Shown in pieces: positions 25,229 through 32,734 of a stretch of DNA of 64,000 bases. The notes below the pieces were generated by a model that saw only the letters and a program-made list of their open reading frames with translations, made no database searches and was not told the DNA's origin. A program made the position numbers and the translations under genes. Position 1 is the stretch's first letter, and the number at the start of each line of letters is the position of its first letter. Source of the DNA: Acidobacteria bacterium Ga0077551 (GTDB lineage Bacteria > Pseudomonadota > Alphaproteobacteria > Caulobacterales > Hyphomonadaceae). Location: the NCBI GenBank assembly GCA_001464545.1, contig LNFC01000019.1, positions 1 to 64,000 on the forward strand, in the 5' to 3' direction.

Positions 25229-26371
25229 TCAGGTTTCCGGGTCCGGCTCGGGCGCCGCCTCGACCCGCTTTGCGGCGGCCGACCGGGGCGGACCGGGAGC
25301 CGGATAGGGAATGGAGATGCCTTCACGGTCGAAGGCCTGTTTCACCATCTTCTGCAAGTCCGCGCGGATATCGACAAAATCCGAGGTTGCGACCCACGCA
25401 CGCAGGCGCAGCCGCACGCTCCAGGGTTCCAGCGAATGAACCCCGGACCATGTCGTGTCCTTCTGAAGGATGTGTTCGTGTGCGTTCGCAGTGTCGCGCA
25501 CCACCTTGAGCGCATGGTCGAGATCATCTTCGTAGGAGACGTCAAAGTACAGGTCGAGGCGGCGCTGCGACTCGGCCGTGAAGTTGATCAGCGGATCGCC
25601 CCAGACCTGGTCATTGGTGATCGAGACTACCTTGTTGTCGATCTGGCGCAGCGACGTGGTGAAGGGCGTTATGTTGGTGACCGTACCTTCGAGGCCTGCC
25701 ACGCCGACATAGTCGCCGATCCGGAACGGCCTGAAGATCGCGAGCATCACGCCGGCGGCGACGGCCTTCAGCGTGTCCTGCAGCGCCAGGCCGATGGCGA
25801 GACCTGCCGCCGCAAGCACTGCCGCCAACGAGGCCGCAGGGAAGCCGAGTTGTGACAGGGCAAAGACAATCGCGACGGCGAAGATGATATACTTGATCAG
25901 CGAAGCCGAGAAGGCGATCAGCGTATCGTCCGCGCCGGAATGAGCGTGCGCCTTGGCGCCGAACTGGCGGAGCGACCGCGACAACGTATTGGCGATGACG
26001 AAGGCGGCAACGAGGATAACGCTCGCAGCAAACGCGCCGGGGCCGTGCTTCTCGACAAGGCCTTGCCAGTCATAGCCCGCAAGGCCGAGCGGCAGCGGCA
26101 TCATCAGGATGAAGCTGAAGAAGCGCCCGGTTGAAGCGGCGAGATCCCAAGACGTTCCTTCAAAGGCTTGGTCCTTCGGCGTGAGGCGGCGGCCTGCTAG
26201 CAGGATCAGGAACTTGACCAGCGAGGCGACCAGCCAGATCAGGCCGACCGAGGCGATAACGAGGCCCCATTTCACGGTGTCCGGCCAGATCGCAGCGGCC
26301 CAAAGGGGCCAGCCGGATGTATCGAGGCCAAGCAGGAAATCGGACGGGGTAAGGAGTGTGGGCCGGATCAT
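25229..26371 (-). CDS. MscS-family mechanosensitive channel
   Basis: 380 residues. Five hydrophobic spans precede the MscS core. The pore helix is alanine/glycine-rich, FPAASLAAVLAAAGLAIGLA (about 185-204), followed by LQDTLKAVAAGVMLAIFRPF and the beta-domain RIGDYVGVAGLEGTV (about 227). The C-terminal alpha/beta domain ends in the IPYPAPGP motif. Acts as a pressure-release valve in the inner membrane. Overlaps the upstream gene by 4 bp. Confidence 0.93.
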   Translation of the reverse strand: MIRPTLLTPSDFLLGLDTSGWPLWAAAIWPDTVKWGLVIASVGLIWLVASLVKFLILLAGRRLTPKDQAFEGTSWDLAASTGRFFSFILMMPLPLGLAGYDWQGLVEKHGPGAFAASVILVAAFVIANTLSRSLRQFGAKAHAHSGADDTLIAFSASLIKYIIFAVAIVFALSQLGFPAASLAAVLAAAGLAIGLALQDTLKAVAAGVMLAIFRPFRIGDYVGVAGLEGTVTNITPFTTSLRQIDNKVVSITNDQVWGDPLINFTAESQRRLDLYFDVSYEDDLDHALKVVRDTANAHEHILQKDTTWSGVHSLEPWSVRLRLRAWVATSDFVDIRADLQKMVKQAFDREGISIPYPAPGPPRSAAAKRVEAAPEPDPET

Positions 26372-27126
26372 GGCGCCGATTTAAAGCGCTTTGGCGGTCT
26401 CGTCACCCGCAGCAGCAGGATTGTTGCAGTTCCGAGGGCGGCCATGCCTGCCAGAAGGTGCATTTCGGTGCGCAGCCAGTTGTTGAGGACAACCCCGAGC
26501 AGGCCCCAACCGAGCGCGGCAAAGAACCAGAGGCTGCGGCTTATGCGCGTCGAAAACAGCCAGGACGCAAGGCAGGCGGCCGCGAAAGTCGTCCAGAACA
26601 TCGGCCAGGGAAAATCGGTCGGGGCGAGGCCGATGAAGGTGCGGATGGTCAGCGGTATCGAGATGGCGGTCGCAACCGAAATCCAGCCGGCCAGCAGGCC
26701 GGAGGCCGCGTCGGCAACGTTCAGCGTGAGGCCGCGATAGGAGGCGCGCAGGGCCTGCACGCGTGCGGCGGCAATCCAGGCGCCGGCGAAGATCGGCGCG
26801 AGCAGCAGGAAGTTCAGGGGTTGGGAGACGATCAGCTGGGCGCTGAGCATCCAGACGATATTCGCGACGCCCGCCGCAAGCATCGGCCAGCCGACTTTCG
26901 GAAACCAGGTGGCGGGACGCAGGATGCCCGCCAGGCCGAAACCGGCATAAGCGAGGAAGATGAGGCCCCAGATCGAGAAGAAGGCGGGCAGGGGCTGTTC
27001 CGGTGCGTCGGTGCTGGCCGTATCAGCGCCGATGGGCGTGCCAATCCCGAACACCGGTTCAAGTGCGCCGGATAGCGGCTGCAGGATGCCGAGCAGCAGG
27101 ATCAGCCAGGGCAGGGCGCGGGTCAT
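26368..27126 (-). CDS. multi-span membrane protein, TspO/MBR-like
   Basis: 252 residues with about seven spans. PAFFSIWGLIFLAYAGFGLA (about 47-66) and several W residues at helix ends (PATWFPKVGW, FPWPMFW, SLWFF) recall tryptophan-rich sensory proteins (TspO/MBR). TspO is only about 160 residues with five spans, so this would be a distant, larger relative. It is the first gene of the three-gene operon ending with the MscS channel and the 123-residue protein (ATGA overlap). Confidence 0.6.
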   Translation of the reverse strand: MTRALPWLILLLGILQPLSGALEPVFGIGTPIGADTASTDAPEQPLPAFFSIWGLIFLAYAGFGLAGILRPATWFPKVGWPMLAAGVANIVWMLSAQLIVSQPLNFLLLAPIFAGAWIAAARVQALRASYRGLTLNVADAASGLLAGWISVATAISIPLTIRTFIGLAPTDFPWPMFWTTFAAACLASWLFSTRISRSLWFFAALGWGLLGVVLNNWLRTEMHLLAGMAALGTATILLLRVTRPPKRFKSAP

Positions 27127-27155
27127 GGCATTCCTTGTAGCGGCGGCGGCCGGTG

Positions 27156-28292
27156 CTACTTGCAGACGTCCGGCTGCGCTTCACATAGCGCGATGACGGA
27201 GTCGATCCAGCCCGCATAGCCCTGCAGGTTGGTGTAGCGGCCATTATAGTCGCCGGCGCAGAACTGTCCGGTCGCGTGGTTCTGTTCGACCACGGACAAT
27301 ATGCCGACAACTGTCTTGGCGCCGTCCGGCTCGGTCACGTAGAGCGGACCGCCGGAATCGCCGATACACGGACCCGCGCCGCCCTGGCTGGCGACGGTGA
27401 TGGCGGCGGGACCGACTGCCGTGATCTTCAAGGCCGTTTTCAAGAGGTCGTTCGAGAGCTGCCCGCCGAACCGGGTGAGGCCCCATCCGGCCATTTCGCC
27501 GGTGGGATAGTTCGCGGGCGCGAGCGCCAAGCTGGTCGCGCCGGTGCGGGCAACGGGCACGGCGGTGATCAGGGCCGCCTGCTCCGGCGACAGGCGCAGC
27601 AGGGCGATGTCGTTCGAATAGCCATTGTCCGTACCCAGATAACCGCCATGGCAGAGCGCCGTTTCGGCGGCCGTGATGCGGGCAGCGGGGCTGCGCAGGT
27701 TGGCCGCGTCACCAATCATCCGGATCTCGTCATAGGGCTGGTCGACGCAGTGCGCGGCGGTAACGAACCAGTTGGCGCGGATGCGCACGGCGCTGCAATG
27801 CCCGCTGGCGATCAGGCCTGTCGGGTCGGCGCGCCGGGGCTCAAGTTTCACGATACCGGGGAAAGCCGCGAGGCTTGCGGCGAGGGCGTTGACGGCTTCG
27901 ACTCCAGCGACCGGTTCTTCAAGTTCGGTCGCGCCCGCGACGGAGGCGACGGTCGGCGTCGGTGCGGCGCCTTCAGGTCGGCCGCAAATGGCGGCATTGT
28001 AGAGGGCAAGCGTCGGGCGGATCGACAAGGCGCCAAGGCCGGGCATGCCGGCGGGATCGGCAAGGGCCGCGTCTCCGGCTACGAGGTCCGGGGCATCGCG
28101 GTCGACCGTAGGGGTTTCGCCTTCGGTTTTCGTCTCCGGAGCAGCTGGACCTGCCTCCGCCGCGATCACGTCAGTCTCCTCGGCGGCGGGCGTTGCGGGT
28201 GAGGCGTCGTTGACGCCCGGCAGCCGGACCTGGTCGCAGGCAGCGAGCAGGGCGGCGAGACCGGCGGCTGCCAGCAGATGGACGCGTTGCAT
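27156..28292 (-). CDS. trypsin-like (S1) serine protease lipoprotein
   Basis: 378 residues. Lipobox ALLAAC (C19), then an Ala/Thr/Glu-rich linker to about residue 90. The catalytic triad is complete: His in TAAHC (about 198), Asp in SNDIALLRL (about 252) and Ser in GDSGGPL (about 330). Paired cysteines (SGHC...TAAHC, CIGDSGG, CAGD) fit S1 disulphides. The ATG at 28292 is chosen because it starts the signal peptide (MQRVHLLAAAG). Presumably acts at the cell surface or in the periplasm. Confidence 0.9.
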   Translation of the reverse strand: MQRVHLLAAAGLAALLAACDQVRLPGVNDASPATPAAEETDVIAAEAGPAAPETKTEGETPTVDRDAPDLVAGDAALADPAGMPGLGALSIRPTLALYNAAICGRPEGAAPTPTVASVAGATELEEPVAGVEAVNALAASLAAFPGIVKLEPRRADPTGLIASGHCSAVRIRANWFVTAAHCVDQPYDEIRMIGDAANLRSPAARITAAETALCHGGYLGTDNGYSNDIALLRLSPEQAALITAVPVARTGATSLALAPANYPTGEMAGWGLTRFGGQLSNDLLKTALKITAVGPAAITVASQGGAGPCIGDSGGPLYVTEPDGAKTVVGILSVVEQNHATGQFCAGDYNGRYTNLQGYAGWIDSVIALCEAQPDVCK

Positions 28293-28447
28293 GTTCGGGG
28301 CTTCCCTTCTGAAAGTCGGCTGCATTAACGCCGCGCGCTGGCACGGGGTCAAGTTGAAGCGCGTTTAGCCGCTGGAAACTGTGGCGGCAGGCTTGCCCCT
28401 GCAGGAGCCGGGCCTAGACTGCGCCCAAACTCCGGAGACCCGACCCG

Positions 28448-29947
28448 ATGCGCACCTTTCGCGTGGCCGCCGCTGCCCTGCTTTTCGCCGTTCCCGCCCT
28501 GATGTCTGCAGCCCAGGAGGGCGGCACGACAGACGCGATGGAGGCCTCGTTGGCCGCCGGCTGGAAGGCCACGTTCATCTGCTCGGGTATCTTCGTGGCA
28601 GGTCAGACCCTGCCGGAAATCGAGCGCAACGAACTCTCCGGCATCTATCCGGACTACCAGCGCCAGTATGACCAGCTGCCCGAAGCCGAGATCGATCAGG
28701 CGCGCCAGCTCGTCTCGGTGACCTACGCCCCGGACATGCCGCCGCGCATTGCCGCCTATCGTCCCGGCTTCGGCTGCACGCAGCTGCCGGCCGGCGCCGG
28801 CGAAGACGCGCTCGGATTCCTGCCGCGCTTCGCCTCCTGGCCCGCGCCGCCGGCGCAGGACCGGGGCAGCGCGATCGGCTCCAACGTCAAGATCGAGCTG
28901 AAGATCGAAGAAGCCGAACGCCTCGATCCGCCGGTGTCGGCCGCGTTTGACGAGATCACCTATGGCAGCGGCACGCGAACGGCATCGGTCATCGTCGTTC
29001 GCGACGGGCAGGTGGTTGCCGAGCGCTATGACCGGGGCATCGACAATGAGACGCCGGTGCGTACCTGGTCGGCGGCGAAGTCCTTGACGGCGACGCTGAT
29101 CGGCGCCGCGCGGCGGCAGGGGCTGATTGATATCGACTATCCGGCAGTGATCGCCGACTGGAACAAGGGCGCTGATCCGCGCCGCGCCATCACGGTGCGC
29201 AACCTGCTGCACATGGCCAGCGGCCTCGACAGCGGCGACAGTGGTTCGCGTACGGACAGGCTGTATTTCGCGGGCGCCCGCGTCATCGACATGGCGGCGA
29301 AAAATTCGCTGGAAGTGGAGCCGGGCACGCGGTTCAAATACGCCAACAATGATACGCTGATTGCGATGCGCGCGCTGCGCGAGGCGATGAAGGACGACAA
29401 CCTCTTCCACCGCTTCCCGTACGAGAAATTGTTGCACAAGATCGGCGCAGTGCACACCACGCTGGAGATCGACTGGAACGGCGACTTCATCTCCTCGAGC
29501 CAGGTCTGGGCCACCGGCCGCGATCTCGCGCGCATCGGGCAGCTGTACCTTCAGGACGGCATGTGGGGCAATGAGCGCCTCTTGCCGGAAGACTGGGTGG
29601 AATTCGTCCGTTCACCCGCCCCGGCTCAGCCGGCGGCGGGGGATGGCTATGGCGCGCAGTTCTGGCTGATGAACAAGTCGCCCGGCGTACCCGCAGGCAC
29701 GTTCTATGCTGCCGGCAACCGCGGCCAGTACATCGTGATCATCCCGGCACTGAATACCGTGGTCGTACGCCAGGGCTTCGACATCATCGGCGGCGCGCAG
29801 TTCGAGATCGACCGGTTCACGGCGGATGTCGTCACGGCGCTGAACGCCGCCGACGCCGAGCGCGTCGCAGAGCGGGCCGCCACCGAGGCGGCCGCTGAGG
29901 CCGAAGCCGAAGTGCGCCGCTCAACCCGCATTGGCCGGCTGAACTAG
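28448..29947 (+). CDS. serine hydrolase, class C beta-lactamase fold, with N-terminal extension
   Basis: 499 residues, exported (signal cut about residue 22). An extra domain of about 150 residues with a cysteine pair (FICSG, FGCTQ) precedes the hydrolase fold. Active site: SAAK in TWSAAKSLTATLIGAARRQG (about 200), YAN in FKYANND (about 300, the Y-x-N box) and YAAGNRGQ in place of KTG (about 420). It resembles the hydrolase at 11391-12542 (AKS...GAAR, D-GxW-G-Q/R-LP). The C-terminal 30 residues are Ala/Glu-rich and probably helical. Confidence 0.85.
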   Translation: MRTFRVAAAALLFAVPALMSAAQEGGTTDAMEASLAAGWKATFICSGIFVAGQTLPEIERNELSGIYPDYQRQYDQLPEAEIDQARQLVSVTYAPDMPPRIAAYRPGFGCTQLPAGAGEDALGFLPRFASWPAPPAQDRGSAIGSNVKIELKIEEAERLDPPVSAAFDEITYGSGTRTASVIVVRDGQVVAERYDRGIDNETPVRTWSAAKSLTATLIGAARRQGLIDIDYPAVIADWNKGADPRRAITVRNLLHMASGLDSGDSGSRTDRLYFAGARVIDMAAKNSLEVEPGTRFKYANNDTLIAMRALREAMKDDNLFHRFPYEKLLHKIGAVHTTLEIDWNGDFISSSQVWATGRDLARIGQLYLQDGMWGNERLLPEDWVEFVRSPAPAQPAAGDGYGAQFWLMNKSPGVPAGTFYAAGNRGQYIVIIPALNTVVVRQGFDIIGGAQFEIDRFTADVVTALNAADAERVAERAATEAAAEAEAEVRRSTRIGRLN

Positions 29948-29954
29948 TCCGGTA

Positions 29955-31841
29955 TCAGGGCGAGCCTGCCGCCGTTTCGGCGGCCGGCACATGCGTGACC
30001 GACAGACCGAAAAGATCAACAAGCTCCGCGAAATCGGGTGACTCGGCCATTCCCGGCTCGGCGCCTGCGCCAGTGAAGTCCGCAGCGCTCAGCGAGGTCT
30101 CCGGCTCGAACGCGATCTTGAACGTGCCGCCGGTATTTATGAACTGCGACAGGCTCGTGATCCAGGCGGTGGCCTGCGGCACGTCCTGCGAGACCGCGCC
30201 GGCGCCGAACATCACCATGCCGGAGGCAAACATGCGAACGGCTTCCGGCGTGGAGTTGGCAAAGTTGCCCAGCATCGGATCGTCCTCGCCGCTGAACTTG
30301 GCGACCTCGATGGTGAGCGCGGCGAGCGCGTTCAGCAGACCGCCGTCCGACAGGCTGTAATGGCCGCCGATGAAGGTGAACTGCTCGTCGAGCAGCGCCG
30401 AAAGGGCGGTGTCGTCCGGCGTCTTGCCGTCAACGCCGAAGACCGGGACGAGCTGCGCGTAGGTCGGCAGGCGAAGTTCAACCCGGGTTTCATCCGTATA
30501 GAGACCGTCAGAGGTATTGTTGCTGGCAAGCTTGGCGCTGCCGGTTTCGCTGTCCCAGGTCAGCGAGAAGGCGCCGTCGCCGGACAGTTTGCCGAGGCCG
30601 GTGCGCTCGAGGATACCAATGATCTCCGCCACGGTCGGCTCGGCGCCCTCTTCGGGAGGCGCCGAGGGTTCGATCTCCTCGGCCCATTTCAGGATTTCCA
30701 CGAGGTTCAGCGACGCATCCTGATGCGTCACGCTGATGCGCTCCGGCAGGAACCAGGCGAACTTGTCCGCCGCAATATCGAGACGGCCGATCTCGAACAT
30801 CGGTTTGCCGCCGAGGCTCATCTCGGTGTCTGCCAGCGTGTAGGTGCCGAAGCTCCAGAGGTCTCGGGCCGTGATCGGAGGCAGCTCGCCGCGCTCGCCG
30901 TATTCGAGCAGGGACGCGAAGCGCAGGCCCGTCCAGGCCGAGTAGCCGGACCGGCCGGCCATCTCGACTGACCGCATCGAGGTCAGCGGGGCCGCGTCCA
31001 GCCCTGCCGTGACATCCGGCACCGGGATCGAGCCCGAGAAGCTGACGCCCGTCTGGATCATCGAGGCGATGTCGCCGCGGTCATAGCCTTCGACCAGCTG
31101 GCGGTCATAGCGCGAAATGATCGTGCCGCTGGCGCCGGCCTCGGTGATGGTCTGGCTGATGTCACCGTTGAGGAAGACGGCGGCCTCAAGCGAGAAGCTG
31201 CGCGCGAGCGCCGAGATGACGCGGATGGCCGCTAACCCTTCCTCTTCGCCTTCAGTCTCCTCAAAGGTCCAGGGGTGCAAGGTCATGCCGCCGAGGATGA
31301 CGCGGCCGACATTCATGGACGCATCGTCATAACCGATATCCACGGTTTCGCCCGGGAGAATGGCTGCGGCAACCGCCTCATCAACGGCGTTGGTGTAATC
31401 CGTCAGGTCGAACTTCAGGCCGGACATCTCGATCCGGTCAAACAGGCGGACGGTGGTGTCCAGCTGCTGGCCGTTCAGGCGCGCAATCAGCGCCTCGGTA
31501 TTGGCGTTCCAGACGAGCACTTCGTCGGCCGTGAAAAGAGTCGTGGGTTTGTCGCCGAGCAGTTCGAAGCGGAAACCGGTCAGGCGTGTCGGCGCCGTGA
31601 GGGTCTCCTGCGTCGCGAAGCCGTAGCTCAGCCGCGCCGAGCCCGCGAGGGCGGCGTTCAGGCTTTCCACATCAAGGTTCGAGGTGGATGTAGCGGGGCG
31701 CGCTTCCAGCCGGGCGAACAGGGCGTCGGTGGCAGACTCGGCGGTCACCTGCGGCGGGGATTCCGGAACCGAGGGAAGCACCGGGGCAATCGCCAGCACG
31801 GAAGACAGGGCAAGCGCCCGGAAATTGGCAAGCCACGACAT
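29955..31841 (-). CDS. large exported protein of unknown function
   Basis: 628 residues with a signal peptide (cut about residue 25, after VLPSV). The rest is soluble and acidic, with alternating beta segments and repeated short motifs of the type RLTGFRFEL, RIEMSGLKFDL, GRVILGGMTLHP and MFEIGRLDIAADKF. Each is a strand pair of about 30-40 residues, suggesting a long beta-rich repetitive fold, as in AsmA-like or translocation-associated proteins. I do not recognise a family. It lies between the hydrolase (7 bp from its stop, convergent) and a smaller exported protein on the same strand. Confidence 0.7.
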   Translation of the reverse strand: MSWLANFRALALSSVLAIAPVLPSVPESPPQVTAESATDALFARLEARPATSTSNLDVESLNAALAGSARLSYGFATQETLTAPTRLTGFRFELLGDKPTTLFTADEVLVWNANTEALIARLNGQQLDTTVRLFDRIEMSGLKFDLTDYTNAVDEAVAAAILPGETVDIGYDDASMNVGRVILGGMTLHPWTFEETEGEEEGLAAIRVISALARSFSLEAAVFLNGDISQTITEAGASGTIISRYDRQLVEGYDRGDIASMIQTGVSFSGSIPVPDVTAGLDAAPLTSMRSVEMAGRSGYSAWTGLRFASLLEYGERGELPPITARDLWSFGTYTLADTEMSLGGKPMFEIGRLDIAADKFAWFLPERISVTHQDASLNLVEILKWAEEIEPSAPPEEGAEPTVAEIIGILERTGLGKLSGDGAFSLTWDSETGSAKLASNNTSDGLYTDETRVELRLPTYAQLVPVFGVDGKTPDDTALSALLDEQFTFIGGHYSLSDGGLLNALAALTIEVAKFSGEDDPMLGNFANSTPEAVRMFASGMVMFGAGAVSQDVPQATAWITSLSQFINTGGTFKIAFEPETSLSAADFTGAGAEPGMAESPDFAELVDLFGLSVTHVPAAETAAGSP

Positions 31842-31948
31842 GTCTGAATCCCTCCACCTGTTCGGCCCGGTTTAGTGCGGGCCCGCCTCAGGGTTCAAGA
31901 TATGAAATGCCGAATGTGAACCGAAAGTGATCAGCCGCCCGGCCAGTC

Positions 31949-32632
31949 TCAGGGCGTGCCGAATCCGGAACCGGCCAGCGCCTTCAGATTGGTGATCCTG
32001 CGTGTCTCCATCTGGTCCAGCGACTGCATCATCGCCGAACCTTGCAGGTTGAAGGCCAGCGAGTCGACATAGGTGCGCCCGTCCGGCGCCGCCTTGCAGG
32101 CCACCTTCATGGTCAGCTTGTCGACCTTGGCCACCGGCATCGGCTTGAACGCCTTGGGCGAGGTCATTTCGTAGGCGAGGATGGCGCCGTTCGCCTTGTC
32201 GATCGTCGCGGTGCCCTTGAGGTATTTGTAGGCGGCGGCCACCTCGCCCTTCTGCTTGCCGGGCAGCGGCGTGAAACTGTAAGTCGCGGCGGCGGCGGTT
32301 TCCGACACGCGCTTGGCATTCGCCGGGATGTTCTCGGCAAAGCTGCTGCACCAGATGTCACCGGCCGTGCTCTTCACAAGCCTGTCGGCTTTCTTGGCCG
32401 AGTCGCCCTTCAGCGTGGAGACTTCCGGCGCGAACTTCACGACGCGCTTGCCGTTGGGCTGGCTCTGGTCGACGGTCATGCGGAACTGGTCGTCGCCGTC
32501 ATTGAAGTCGATATCATAGATATAGAGCGGGCCTTCCTTGGAGGCCGATTTCGCCTTTTCCAGCACAGCGTCCGCTGACGCAGGCAGGGCGGCGGCAAGA
32601 ACGAACAGGCTGGCGGCAAGTAGGCGGTGCAT
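31949..32632 (-). CDS. exported protein of unknown function
   Basis: 227 residues from the ATG at 32632, the start of a clear signal peptide (MHRLLAASLFVLAAALPASA, cut about residue 20). It has two cysteines (DIWCSSF at about 94, KVACKA at about 186) likely to form a disulphide. The middle has two-strand repeats (YDIDFNDGDDQFRM, VSETAAAATYSFTPLPGK). No family recognised. On the same strand as the 628-residue protein and 107 bp upstream of it; a common role outside the cytoplasm is possible. Confidence 0.65.
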   Translation of the reverse strand: MHRLLAASLFVLAAALPASADAVLEKAKSASKEGPLYIYDIDFNDGDDQFRMTVDQSQPNGKRVVKFAPEVSTLKGDSAKKADRLVKSTAGDIWCSSFAENIPANAKRVSETAAAATYSFTPLPGKQKGEVAAAYKYLKGTATIDKANGAILAYEMTSPKAFKPMPVAKVDKLTMKVACKAAPDGRTYVDSLAFNLQGSAMMQSLDQMETRRITNLKALAGSGFGTP

Positions 32633-32734
32633 AAAAGGTCTCCGGGAACGCGGAACAGAAGGGTTAGGTGTTTCCACCGGGCCAAAAAGGAAAGGGGGCA
32701 GGCGCAGCGTCTTGCGTTAGTTTAATAAGGCATC

